DNA of 64,000 nt from the NCBI GenBank assembly GCA_022482495.1, contig JAKVPA010000005.1, positions 124,001 to 188,000 of the forward strand, in the 5' to 3' direction. The DNA comes from Sphaerochaeta sp. (GTDB taxonomy: Bacteria; Spirochaetota; Spirochaetia; Sphaerochaetales; Sphaerochaetaceae). Numbering within the stretch: position 1 is the stretch's first letter; each line of letters starts with the position of its first letter. Under the pieces are notes generated by a model. It did not search any database, was not told the origin of the DNA, and worked only from the letters and a program-made list of their open reading frames with translations. Both the position numbers and the translations under genes were made by a program. This document shows, one piece after another, positions 44,131 to 52,994 of the stretch.

Positions 44131-45307
44131 GTGGTGAGCATGGACCATCGGGACACGGCAAACGCCTGTTATTTGTGCTACGTCAGCCAAGCGGCGGTGA
44201 ACAACCTGCCGCCGCTTCTGTTCGCCACGTTCCAGCGCCAGTTTCACGTGGACATCTTTCATGTCGGGTTGTTGGTGATGCTGAATTTCGGCACCCAACT
44301 TCTGGCCAATCTGGCCACGGGACGAATTTCCCAAAAGATCGGATACCGAAGGAGCATCGTGCTCTCTGCATGGTGCAGTACGTTGGGCCTTCTGCTTGCT
44401 CGGCTTGCTTCCCCGATGGTTCGGGTTCTCCGGTGTGATGGCCGCCCTGCTCATCGGGGCGTTCGGATGCGGGGTGGGGGACGTACTGGGAAGCGCCATC
44501 ATCCAGGCGTTGCCACGTACATCCGGGAACGGAAACCCCATGGCGCTCCTTCATTCGGCGTACTGCTGGGGTATGGTGCTGGTCATCGGCATCTCTTCCC
44601 TGCTGTTCCACCTGCTGGGGCTGGATGCCTGGCCGGTCGTCGCCTGGTTTTGGGCGTTGTTCCCTCTCTGTGACGCGTTTCTGTTCCTCCGTGTCCCGAT
44701 GGTGAGCATGGAGGATGGACGGACCGACGGCACGTCGCTCCGCTCCCTTTTCTCCCATCCGGTATTCTGGGTGCTCGGCGGCATGATGTTCTGCGCCGCC
44801 GGTTCGGAGATATCGATGAACCAGTGGGCGTCGTTGTTCGCCGAGCAGGGGCTGGGCGTGGACAAGGCGGTGGGGGATCTGCTGGGGCCCTGCCTGTTCG
44901 CCTTGTGCATGGCGGTCGTCCGGACCTGGTATGGCGTTTCGGGAGCGCGCATTCCGCTCCGGCGGGTGTTGGGGTTCTCCGCCTTGGTCGCCGTTCTGCT
45001 CTATGGCGTTGCGGTGTTCTCCCCCAACCGGTTCGTCGCCCTGTTGGGGTGCGCGTTCACCGGGTTTGCCGTGGCGCTCCTCTGGCCGGGGACGCTCAGT
45101 CTGTCCGCCACCGTTCTCCCTCACGGAGGAACGATGCTGTTCGGCACGCTGGCGTTCTTCGGGAACATCGGCAGCACGCTGGGACCGCAGGTCGTCTCCC
45201 TGGCCTCATCGGCGTCGGGAGACTTGAAGCGTGGGTTGTTGCTGGCAGGCCTGTTCCCGTTGGGGATGGCCATCCTGACCGCCTTCAGCGGCTCAGACGG
45301 ATCCTGA
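44131..45307 (+). CDS. MFS transporter, frameshifted at 44423-44425
   Basis: Two frames join into a 391-residue, 12-helix protein when one G is removed from GGG at 44423-44425, giving SPMVRFSGVMAALLIGAFG. The N-terminal part has ATGRISQKIGYRRSIVLS (the MFS loop 2-3 motif region). The rest includes ALPRTSGNGNPMALLHSAYCWG, reminiscent of sugar MFS proteins. Start GTG 44131, with an alternative ATG at 44140. As given, translation would stop at 44673 after about four helices. The 3' end overlaps the convergent mannosidase gene by 23 nt. Confidence 0.78.
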
Positions 45308-48146
45308 AGGTCTTCACCTGGAACGGATGGAACGACAGGTTGCCGTCTCCTTCCGGCTCTTCCAGCATGTTGGTCTCATGCAGGGTGGACGGATCCAGCG
45401 ATGGATCAAAGGAAAGCGTGCCGGAGATCGGTCGCCCATACGGCTCCCGTACCCGGAAGATGATCCCATCCCCATCCTCGGCGATCTTCACCGTCTCCAC
45501 CGCCAGGCCGGAACCGGGGGTGATCAACGGCTGCTGCGGGCTTTCCACCGCGATGGGCGGGTTGTTCAACGCCTCGGCGTTTGCCATCACATCTTCCAAT
45601 CCACCGTCCGTCACCATGACGGCATAGGTGAACGTATGTTCCCCCATATCCGCCGTGGGGTCGGGGGCTTTGGGACTGCGCAGCAGTGAAATTGCAAGGT
45701 GTCCGTCCTTGGCCCGGTATCCGTACTGGCTGTCCGACATCAGGGCGACGGAAAGATCGGTATCCTGCACCATGACGAACTTCTGGGCCGGCTCCTCGAA
45801 CTGCGCCGCCTGGATGGAGTTGTTCTCCGCGGTGGATCGGGTGACAAACCCGAAGGGGATGTCGAAGAGGGCGTTCTCCGCAGAGAGCGCTATGGGGAAA
45901 TCCGCCTTGAGCATCTGGTGTGCCTCGTGCCAATCCACCGTCGTCTGGAAATCGATCCGGGCGCATTCCGTGTGGATGCGGATTTTCTGGGTCAGGAAAG
46001 ACGCTTTCCCGATCTTCCCTTTTCGGACCAACGTGGGTTCCATCGGGACGGAGACGGAGGAGAGACGTTCCATCGAATCCTTGTCCACGTCCCAGGCGTC
46101 CCAGTCCATCGGAAAGTCTTCCCCGAGGAGCAGCGTGTTCCACGCGCCATTTCCTTCGACCAGTTCCCTGCCGTGGAACACCAGCGAGGTGATGGTCCCA
46201 TCCGTTGCGAAGCGGATGCTTCCCCAGGGAAGCGAAAGGCCATCGGGAGAGAAGGCGCTTTTGCTTGTTCCCGTGGCGTACGGAGCGATGCCCTGGCTGG
46301 GGAACGGACAGAGGTTCCTCAACAGCTCTCCTGGTGTGGCCAGGCGGGTGATGATGTCCCCAAGCTGTTCGCCGGCTTTCTCGTAGAACGCGTTGGTTTC
46401 CTGATAGACCGCCGTGACGGAGGAACCGGGCAGGATGTCATGGAACTGGTTGATGGCCGTCTCCTTCCACAGGTCGTGGAGGATCGCGCGGCAGGCTTCC
46501 CGGTCTTTTGGGGAAATCGTTTGGCGCGCCCACGCCTCTGCAAGAAGGTATTCGGCGTTGTGCAGGAGTGTGGTGGTCCTCCGGTACCCCTGTTTCATCC
46601 TGGCCTGCGAGGTATACGTGCCACGGTGCAGCTCGAAGTACAGCTCCCCTTGGTAGACCGGCAGGTTCCGCGATCTGGCGAACACATCCTTCAGTGCGGC
46701 GGAGAGCGTCGACCATGCACCTTTCGGACATCCCTGCAGGTCTCCCAGACGACGGAGCAGCTCGATGTCATCCCGCCGGGTGCCGCCGCCGCCGTCCCCT
46801 TCGCCCACCGTGTGGCAGAGCGAAGTCTGGTTCTCTTTGGTGCGGACGTTGCCCCAAAGGGAGATGATCTCGGTGGGGGTGTTCCTGCCGTTGTAGCCGC
46901 CGGGGATCATATGGGCCTTGATGACCGTCCCGTCGATTCCCTTCCACAGGAACGTGTCGTAGGGAAAGCGGTTGGTGTCGTTCCAGCTGAGTTTGCTGGT
47001 GACGAAGTAGGTGACGCCACAGCCGTTGAGGATCTGGGGAAGGTTTCCGTTGTAGCCGAACGAGTCGGGAAGAAAGTAGGTGTCCCCCCGATAGCCCGGG
47101 AACATCCGTTCGGTGGCCTGCCGCCCCAACAGCAGGTTTCTGATCAACCCCTCTCCGGTGGCTAGGATGTTGTCCGATTCGATCAGGCCGACGCCGTTGG
47201 GTTCCCATTGTCCGCGGTCGAACGCCGCTTTCACCCGCTGGTACAAGGACGGGTATGCGGAAAACACCTGCTCCATCTGCGCCGGTTGGGTGGAGAGGAA
47301 GACGAACTCAGGGTATTCCTCCATCAAGGATGTCATCCCGCTGATCGTCCGGGTCGCCTTGCGGATCGTCTCCGTCTTCGGCCAGAGCCAGGCGTGGTCG
47401 ATGTGCGCCCCTCCGATGGACCAGACGGTCGGAGCGACGGTGCCGTTCTTCGCCGAAAGCAGCTGTTTGGTTTGCTGAAGTGCGAGGAACGCTTCCTGTT
47501 CCCAGACATCGGGATCCGTTTCGCCAAGATGGAGGGACATCAGGGCGTCATGGAGACGGGACATTCCCTGCTGCCTGAGGAGCGATTCTTCCGGTTGGGA
47601 AAGGTAGGTGTCGGCAAGGGCGGAGATGTCATAGAAGAGTTCGTAAGACGCGGGCAGTTTCTTCATCAGTTCCGGCTTTCCCAGCAGAATGGGATAGTCC
47701 TTCTGCATGGTATCCAGTGTGGTGAGCACCTTCTCTCCCCGTACCGGGTGAAAGCCGGGGAAACGATAGCCATCCCAGGCGCAGAGCGTCACCTGGATGG
47801 TGGACCCTTTCCATTTTTCCACGTTGATGATGGTGTGGAACGGATTGACGTTGCACCATGGCTGTCCGTCGATCATGCACAGGGCATCGGTGCCCAGCGG
47901 GATGGACAGGTACAGGCCGTCTTGGTCGGGGAGGGTGACGGTGGTCCTCAGCCAGGTGTCCTGGTGGGGCGTTCCGAACGAGAAGGGAAACGAGGCGATG
48001 GTTTTCCACGTTCCGCGTGTCGTTTCATTCCGCTCCTCACTCTGGGCGGTCTGCCAGGCCATTGGGACGGGCAGGGGAAGAAAGCGGCGTTGCTCCAGCA
48101 AGGTGCGGTACATCGCCACCCGTTTTTCCGTTTTTGGATACAGCAT
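45285..48146 (-). CDS. alpha-mannosidase, glycoside hydrolase family 38
   Basis: 953 residues from ATG 48146, chosen because AAGGAG is then 8 nt upstream; GTG 48155 would abut it. Zinc-site motif GGAHIDHAWLWP near residue 247 (usually GHSHID.AWLW), nucleophile Asp in PDSFGYNGNLPQIL (~361), and NQFHDILPGSS (~569) with the third zinc-ligand His. The C-terminal ~350 residues are the GH38 beta domains. No signal peptide; cytoplasmic. It cleaves alpha-mannosides by retention. It follows a small RelB/DinJ-like gene by 24 nt. GH38 genes often sit in glycan-salvage clusters, but here no mannoside importer is adjacent. Confidence 0.92.
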   Translation of the reverse strand: MLYPKTEKRVAMYRTLLEQRRFLPLPVPMAWQTAQSEERNETTRGTWKTIASFPFSFGTPHQDTWLRTTVTLPDQDGLYLSIPLGTDALCMIDGQPWCNVNPFHTIINVEKWKGSTIQVTLCAWDGYRFPGFHPVRGEKVLTTLDTMQKDYPILLGKPELMKKLPASYELFYDISALADTYLSQPEESLLRQQGMSRLHDALMSLHLGETDPDVWEQEAFLALQQTKQLLSAKNGTVAPTVWSIGGAHIDHAWLWPKTETIRKATRTISGMTSLMEEYPEFVFLSTQPAQMEQVFSAYPSLYQRVKAAFDRGQWEPNGVGLIESDNILATGEGLIRNLLLGRQATERMFPGYRGDTYFLPDSFGYNGNLPQILNGCGVTYFVTSKLSWNDTNRFPYDTFLWKGIDGTVIKAHMIPGGYNGRNTPTEIISLWGNVRTKENQTSLCHTVGEGDGGGGTRRDDIELLRRLGDLQGCPKGAWSTLSAALKDVFARSRNLPVYQGELYFELHRGTYTSQARMKQGYRRTTTLLHNAEYLLAEAWARQTISPKDREACRAILHDLWKETAINQFHDILPGSSVTAVYQETNAFYEKAGEQLGDIITRLATPGELLRNLCPFPSQGIAPYATGTSKSAFSPDGLSLPWGSIRFATDGTITSLVFHGRELVEGNGAWNTLLLGEDFPMDWDAWDVDKDSMERLSSVSVPMEPTLVRKGKIGKASFLTQKIRIHTECARIDFQTTVDWHEAHQMLKADFPIALSAENALFDIPFGFVTRSTAENNSIQAAQFEEPAQKFVMVQDTDLSVALMSDSQYGYRAKDGHLAISLLRSPKAPDPTADMGEHTFTYAVMVTDGGLEDVMANAEALNNPPIAVESPQQPLITPGSGLAVETVKIAEDGDGIIFRVREPYGRPISGTLSFDPSLDPSTLHETNMLEEPEGDGNLSFHPFQVKTFRIRLSR

Positions 48147-48170
48147 CAGTGACACTCCTTTTGATAGGGT

Positions 48171-48452
48171 TCAGTGAACCAGGGGATTCATCTCGTCCGG
48201 TTCAAAGAAACCGGGGTCTGTCTGGACGTCCGCCGTAGGCTTCTCGCCGTACAGGTCGGATAGCGGATCTTTTGTGGGGGGAGCCGGTTTTTCGTCCCCC
48301 GCCGGGGTGAACGGGATGGCTCCATCCTTGGCGATACGCCCAAGAAGCGCGTCCACCACCTCATCCAACGACAGGCCTTGTTCGGAAAGCCGGTCCTCGG
48401 CGTCCTTCAGTGTCCGGGCATCCACATCCAGTGTGATTTTCGTACGTTCCAT
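48171..48452 (-). CDS. RelB/DinJ-like ribbon-helix-helix protein, no toxin partner
   Basis: 93 residues. TKITLDVDARTLKDAEDRLSEQ...LSLDEVVDALLGRIAKDGAIPF matches the N-terminal half of RelB/DinJ antitoxins: a DNA-binding beta strand, two helices and the typical GxIPF end (residues ~4-50). The rest is a Pro/Asp-rich tail. No RelE/YafQ-like toxin gene follows; the next gene is the GH38 mannosidase 24 nt downstream. It may be a solitary regulator, an antitoxin whose toxin was lost, or a local repressor of the mannosidase. It is divergent from the his leader. Confidence 0.65.
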   Translation of the reverse strand: MERTKITLDVDARTLKDAEDRLSEQGLSLDEVVDALLGRIAKDGAIPFTPAGDEKPAPPTKDPLSDLYGEKPTADVQTDPGFFEPDEMNPLVH

Positions 48453-48481
48453 GGCGGGGATTATACCACCTCGGGTTCATC

Positions 48482-48511
48482 TTGACACGTATCTTTTCTT
48501 TCCGGTAAGGT
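48482..48511 (+). promoter_or_regulatory. probable his operon promoter
   Basis: TTGACA at 48482-48487 is a perfect -35. TAAGGT at 48506-48511 (18-bp spacing) is the best -10. The latter overlaps the AAGG that could serve as ribosome site for the leader peptide, so the transcription start would be very close to the leader ATG, or the true -10 is different. Located in the 65-bp gap between the divergent RelB-like gene and hisL. Confidence 0.42.
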
Positions 48512-48517
48512 AAAGGC

Positions 48518-48565
48518 ATGAAAACCACGAAGCTCCACCATCATATGTTCTTTTTCGGAACCTGA
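48518..48565 (+). CDS. hisL: his operon leader peptide
   Basis: A 15-codon frame encodes MKTTKLHHHMFFFGT and stops 25 nt before an attenuator hairpin, 68 nt before hisG. Three consecutive His codons (CAC CAT CAT) are the sensor: when charged tRNA(His) is scarce the ribosome stalls there and should prevent the terminator from forming. Three Phe codons follow at once, which is unusual and might add Phe sensing, as reported for some enterobacterial leaders with mixed codons. Fewer His codons than the seven in E. coli hisL. No convincing antiterminator stem could be drawn by eye. Confidence 0.82.
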   Translation: MKTTKLHHHMFFFGT

Positions 48566-48590
48566 CAGGTGGGCTTCTGCATGGATACAG

Positions 48591-48616
48591 ACCTCCGCAT
48601 GTCGCGGAGGTTTTTT
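48591..48616 (+). terminator. his attenuator terminator
   Basis: ACCTCCGC (48591-48598), loop ATGTC, GCGGAGGT (48604-48611), T run 48611-48616. A perfect 8-bp GC-rich stem between the leader peptide and hisG (start 48633); the canonical position and form of an amino-acid attenuator. Confidence 0.9.
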
Positions 48617-48632
48617 GTAATTCGGGGGTAAC

Positions 48633-49496
48633 ATGGAAACGGTACTACGGATCGCCATCCAGAAAAGCGGCAGACTCAGCGAGGACAGCCTCGCGTTGAT
48701 CAAAGATTGCGGCATTTCGTTCAATACGGAATCGCGGGTGCTGAAGGAACGGGCTTCCAACTTCCCGTTGGAGTTTCTGTTCGTCAGGGACGATGACATC
48801 CCGATGTACATCCGCGACGGCATCGCCGATGTGGGGATTGTCGGAAAGAACGAGTATGACGAGCAGGGGATCGACCTGTGCATGCTGAAGGATCTTGGCT
48901 TCGCCAAGTGCCGTCTGTCCGTCGCCGTCCCCCAGGGGGCGCCGTATGACGGGCTCTCGTCGCTGGAGGGCAAGCGTATCGCCACCAGCTATCCCCACAT
49001 CCTGGGGGAAGCGCTGAAGAAGGCCGGTGTGCATGCTTCGTTCGTCCAGGTCGCCGGATCGGTTGAGGTCACCCCTGCGGTGGGCATCGCCGATTGCATC
49101 TGCGATCTGGTGTCCACCGGAACCACGCTGGCGGCCAATGGCCTGAAGGAAGTGGAATGCATCTATCGCTCCTCGGCCATCCTGTTGGGTCGCAAAGAGA
49201 TGGGCGATCCCGTCAAGGAGGATATCCTCCGGAGGCTGATGCTCCGCATCAACGCCGTCCAGCGGGCCGCAGGGTACAAGTACATCATGTTCAACCTGCC
49301 GGAAGAGCACATCAAGGAAGCGGCCTCCATCGTCGGTGGCATGAAGAGCCCGACGGTCACCCGTCTGATGGATTCCGGTTGGGTGTCCGTCCAGACGGTG
49401 GTCGCCGAGGATCGGTTCTGGGAAGTGTTGGAACAGCTTCAGGCCATCGGAGCGGAAGGCATTCTGGTGACGGCGATCGAAAAGATGACGGAGTGA
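48633..49496 (+). CDS. hisG: ATP phosphoribosyltransferase, long (HisG_L) form
   Basis: 287 residues with the C-terminal regulatory domain (~210-287, KYIMFNLPEEHIKEAASIVGG), so it is the long homohexameric form that is feedback-inhibited by histidine and needs no HisZ. The PRPP-binding signature appears as DCICDLVSTGTTLAANGL near residue 155, and the start RIAIQKSGRLSEDSLALI is typical. It catalyses the first step of histidine synthesis, ATP plus PRPP to phosphoribosyl-ATP. First structural gene of the operon; hisD starts 2 nt after its stop. Confidence 0.97.
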   Translation: METVLRIAIQKSGRLSEDSLALIKDCGISFNTESRVLKERASNFPLEFLFVRDDDIPMYIRDGIADVGIVGKNEYDEQGIDLCMLKDLGFAKCRLSVAVPQGAPYDGLSSLEGKRIATSYPHILGEALKKAGVHASFVQVAGSVEVTPAVGIADCICDLVSTGTTLAANGLKEVECIYRSSAILLGRKEMGDPVKEDILRRLMLRINAVQRAAGYKYIMFNLPEEHIKEAASIVGGMKSPTVTRLMDSGWVSVQTVVAEDRFWEVLEQLQAIGAEGILVTAIEKMTE

Positions 49497-49498
49497 GT

Positions 49499-50800
49499 AT
49501 GTATTTGACAAGGAACGTGGAACCTGTTGGCGCCGAATTGGACGCATTGCTGCTGCGGGCGGGTATCGACCGGGACGCGGTGCGGGAGACGGTGCGTGGG
49601 GTGTTGGAACAGGTGAGGAAAGAAGGTGACCAGGCGTTGTTCGCGCTGGAGAAGCAGTTCGACAAGGCTGACCTTGCCACGCTTCGTGTCCGTGAAGCGG
49701 AGATGAAGGAGGCGGACGGCTTGGTGCCGGATGATCTGAAGAAAGCCATCCTCCACGCCGCATCCAACATCCGTGCGTTCCATCAGGCCGAGGTGCCGCA
49801 AGGGGAGCATCTGATCGTCCAGGAAGGCGTGGAGCTCTCCCGGAAGATCGTGCCGATCCAGACGGTGGGATTGTACATTCCCGGTGGAACGGCGCCGTTG
49901 TTTTCCACCGTGTTGATGCTTTCCATTCCGGCGCAGGTGGCGGGGTGCCCCCGCATCGTGCTGGCAACGCCTCCCGGACCGGATGGCAAGGTCAATCCGG
50001 CCATCCTGTTCGCCGCTTCTGTTGGCGGAGTGCATGAGGTGTACAAACTCGGAGGATCCCAGGCAATCGCCGCCCTTGCCTTCGGGACGGCGTCCGTCCC
50101 CAAGGTGGACAAGATCTTCGGGCCGGGGAACCGGTTCGTCATGGAAGCGAAACTGCAGGTCTCCAGCGAGATCTGCGCCATCGACATGCCGGCCGGCCCC
50201 AGCGAGGTGATGGTCATCGCCGATGAGAAGAGCAACCCGGCGTTCGTCGCCAGCGACCTCCTCTCCCAAGCGGAGCACGGCCCGGACAGCCAGGCGATGC
50301 TGTTGGTCATTTCCCCGACAGACGGATCGGTTTTCCTGGATGCCGTGGAGAGCGCGATGGATGCCGAGCTGTCCCAATTACCCCGCAAGCGTTTCCTTCT
50401 CTCGTCTCTTTCCCACTCCCACGCCATCGTGGTGCACACCGAAGGGAGCGCGCTCGCGATCGCCAACCGGTACGCTCCGGAGCATTTGATCATCAACACG
50501 GCCAGGCCGAGAGAACTGCTCTCCGGCGTGGTGAACGCCGGTTCGGTGTTCCTCGGTCCGTACTCCTGCGAGAGCGCCGGAGACTATGCCAGCGGCACCA
50601 ACCACACCCTGCCGACCAGCGGCTGGGCGCACAGCACCAGCGGCGTCAGCGTGGATTCGTTTGTCAAGAAGATCACCGTACAGGAACTTTCCCGTACCGG
50701 GCTGGAAGGGCTTTCCCAAACCATCCAGACGATGGCCCGTGGGGAGCAATTGGAAGCCCACCGGATGGCCGTAGCGGTGCGGATGGAGGAGAAGGAATGA
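49499..50800 (+). CDS. hisD: histidinol dehydrogenase
   Basis: 433 residues from ATG 49499. The signature around GGSQAIAALAFGT (residue ~185), FGPGNRFVMEAKLQV, DMPAGPSEVMVIAD, LLSQAEHGPDSQAML (His/Glu catalysis and zinc site) and DYASGTNHTLPTSGWAHSTSGVSV are all canonical. It oxidises histidinol to histidine in two NAD-dependent steps with zinc, the last two reactions of the pathway. The stop overlaps hisC (ATGA). Confidence 0.97.
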   Translation: MYLTRNVEPVGAELDALLLRAGIDRDAVRETVRGVLEQVRKEGDQALFALEKQFDKADLATLRVREAEMKEADGLVPDDLKKAILHAASNIRAFHQAEVPQGEHLIVQEGVELSRKIVPIQTVGLYIPGGTAPLFSTVLMLSIPAQVAGCPRIVLATPPGPDGKVNPAILFAASVGGVHEVYKLGGSQAIAALAFGTASVPKVDKIFGPGNRFVMEAKLQVSSEICAIDMPAGPSEVMVIADEKSNPAFVASDLLSQAEHGPDSQAMLLVISPTDGSVFLDAVESAMDAELSQLPRKRFLLSSLSHSHAIVVHTEGSALAIANRYAPEHLIINTARPRELLSGVVNAGSVFLGPYSCESAGDYASGTNHTLPTSGWAHSTSGVSVDSFVKKITVQELSRTGLEGLSQTIQTMARGEQLEAHRMAVAVRMEEKE

Positions 50801-51861
50801 GGGAGTTGCTCAGAGCGAACATCGCTTCCCTGGTACCGTACCGGTGCGCCCGTGATGAGTTCACCGGCACGGCGTCGGTGTATCTGGACGCCAATGAGAA
50901 CTGGCAGGATTTCGTGGCCGAGAAGGGACGTAACCGCTATCCTGATCCCCTGTGCGTCAATCTCCGCCATCGGATCGACGAGGTGATGGGGCTCCCGTTC
51001 GCCCACACCGTGGTGGGCAACGGTTCGGATGAGATCATCGACAATCTGATCCGCATGTTCTGTGTTCCCGGAAAGGACCGCATTTTGTTGATGCCCCCTA
51101 CCTATGGGGCTTACCGGGTGTTCGCCGACATCAACGATGTGAAGAGTGACGTCGTGCCGCTGAACGAGAACTTTGGGATCGATTTTCCTGCCTTGGAGGC
51201 CTATCTCGCCCAGGAGAAGAGAGACCGGGGGAACGGCAGGTGCAAACTGCTGTTCATCTGCTCCCCCAACAACCCGACGGGAAACGCGTTCCCCGTCTCT
51301 CAGATCGAACAGATTTCGTCGCGGTTCGACGGCATCACCGTGGTGGATGAGGCGTACTTCGATTTCAACCGGTATCCGTCGGCGGTGACGCTCCTTGACC
51401 GCCATCCCAACCTAGTGGTGCTCCGCACCCTGTCCAAAAGCTGGGGTCTGGCCGGAGCAAGGGTGGGGATTCTGGTGGCCAGCGAGGATATCTGCCAGGT
51501 GATGCGCAGCATGAAGTACCCGTACAACGTCAGCTCCCCCGCCCAGGAGACGGCCCTTCATGATCTGGATCATGCCGATGCCGTCCGGGAAGGGACCAAA
51601 GAGATTCTCGCCGAGCGTGAACGCCTGAACGAGGTGCTTCCCACCATCGCGTGTGTGAAACAGGTCTATCCGACGGACGCCAACTTCTTTTTGGTGAAGG
51701 TTACGGATGCCGACGGCATCTATCGGTATCTGATGGGAAAAGGGATCATCGTCCGCAACCGGACGCATGAGTATCACTGCCAAGGGTGTCTGAGGCTTAC
51801 CGTAGGCAGCAAGGCGGAGAACCAGGCGTTGCTTGCCGCCCTGAAGGAGTGGAAAGGATGA
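50797..51861 (+). CDS. hisC: histidinol-phosphate aminotransferase
   Basis: 354 residues, fold type I PLP enzyme. LDANENWQDF near the start, NGSDEIIDNLIR, CSPNNPTGN (residue ~153), VVDEAYFDF, and LRTLSKSWGLAGARVG around residue 212, whose Lys holds PLP. It transfers the amino group from glutamate to imidazole acetol phosphate. Four-base overlaps on both sides (ATGA with hisD and hisB) indicate tight translational coupling. Confidence 0.96.
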   Translation: MRELLRANIASLVPYRCARDEFTGTASVYLDANENWQDFVAEKGRNRYPDPLCVNLRHRIDEVMGLPFAHTVVGNGSDEIIDNLIRMFCVPGKDRILLMPPTYGAYRVFADINDVKSDVVPLNENFGIDFPALEAYLAQEKRDRGNGRCKLLFICSPNNPTGNAFPVSQIEQISSRFDGITVVDEAYFDFNRYPSAVTLLDRHPNLVVLRTLSKSWGLAGARVGILVASEDICQVMRSMKYPYNVSSPAQETALHDLDHADAVREGTKEILAERERLNEVLPTIACVKQVYPTDANFFLVKVTDADGIYRYLMGKGIIVRNRTHEYHCQGCLRLTVGSKAENQALLAALKEWKG

Positions 51862-52994
51862 ACCGACAACCGGTGTTGTTTGTGGATCGCGACGGCGTGA
51901 TCGTCGTGGAAGACCAGGTGGACAGTTGGGAGAAGATCCGGTACATCCCCGGGGTGTTCAACGGCTTGGGGAGGATCAAACGGGAGGGTCCGTTTTACCT
52001 GGTCATGGTGTCCAACCAGGATGGCGTGGGGACGCCGTCGTTCCCGTTCGACCATTTTTATCCGATCCACCAGCGGATCATGGACACCCTTTCCGGAGAG
52101 GGGATTCTGTTTGACGACGTGCACATCGATCTCTCCTTGCCATCGGACAACTGCCCGGGACGAAAACCGGGGACGGCCATGCTGGAGGAGTACCGCTCCG
52201 ACCGGTTTGAGCTTGCCGACTCCTTGGTCATCGGCGATCGGCTGACCGACGTCCAGCTTGCCAAGAACCTGGGGTGCAAGGCCATCTGGTTTGCCCCCAA
52301 GACACAGTTCGTCCTCTTGGAGGAGCACCCCGAACTGAAGGACAGCGTTGCTTTGATCAGCGACAACTGGAACGATGTGACCTGCTTCATCCTGGGCGAC
52401 GGACGGCACGCCACCCGTCAGGCGACGGTCACCCGTGAGACGAAAGAGACGCAGATACGCCTGTCCGTCAATCTGGACGGCAGCGGAGTGGGGCACCTCA
52501 CCACCGGCATCGGATTCTTCGACCACATGCTGGAGCAGATCGTCCGGCATACCGGATTTGACATCGACCTTCACGCCCATGGAGATCTGGTGGTGGACGA
52601 ACACCACACGGTTGAGGACGTGGCCATCACGTTGGGGGAGGCGGTGCTCCAGGCGTTGGGGGACAAACGGGGCATCTCCCGCTATGGATGCGAACTGCTT
52701 CCCATGGACGATGTGCTTGCCCAGTGCGCCATCGACTTCTCCGGACGTCCGGATCTGGTGTGGGACTGCACGTTCAAACGGGAGTACGTCGGTTCGTTCC
52801 CGACGGAGATGGTGGAGCATTTCTTCAAGTCCTTTTCGGACAGCAGCCGCTGCAACCTCAACCTGAAGGTCAGTGACGGAAACACCCACCACCAGATCGA
52901 GGCGTTGTTCAAGGCGTTCGCCCACGCGATGCGGCAGGCGGTGCGCCGGTACTACTGGAGCGACCAGCTTCCATCGACCAAGGGGGTTCTGTGA
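51858..52994 (+). CDS. hisB: bifunctional histidinol-phosphatase / imidazoleglycerol-phosphate dehydratase
   Basis: 378 residues. Residues ~1-175 are the HAD phosphatase (FVDRDGVIV, DxD nucleophile motif; MVSNQDGVG; GDRLTDVQLAKNLG). Residues ~190-378 are the dehydratase (GIGFFDHMLEQI, DEHHTVEDVAI, DGNTHHQIEALFKAFAHA). It does steps 6 and 8 of the pathway. The fused form is typical of enterobacteria, some epsilonproteobacteria and Bacteroidetes. Odd: the Cys/His zinc loop of E. coli HisB-N (C-x-H...C-x-C) is mostly lost; the corresponding stretch reads HIDLSLPSDNCPGRKP with one Cys. The stop overlaps the hisH start (TGATG-type). Confidence 0.95.
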   Translation: MNRQPVLFVDRDGVIVVEDQVDSWEKIRYIPGVFNGLGRIKREGPFYLVMVSNQDGVGTPSFPFDHFYPIHQRIMDTLSGEGILFDDVHIDLSLPSDNCPGRKPGTAMLEEYRSDRFELADSLVIGDRLTDVQLAKNLGCKAIWFAPKTQFVLLEEHPELKDSVALISDNWNDVTCFILGDGRHATRQATVTRETKETQIRLSVNLDGSGVGHLTTGIGFFDHMLEQIVRHTGFDIDLHAHGDLVVDEHHTVEDVAITLGEAVLQALGDKRGISRYGCELLPMDDVLAQCAIDFSGRPDLVWDCTFKREYVGSFPTEMVEHFFKSFSDSSRCNLNLKVSDGNTHHQIEALFKAFAHAMRQAVRRYYWSDQLPSTKGVL

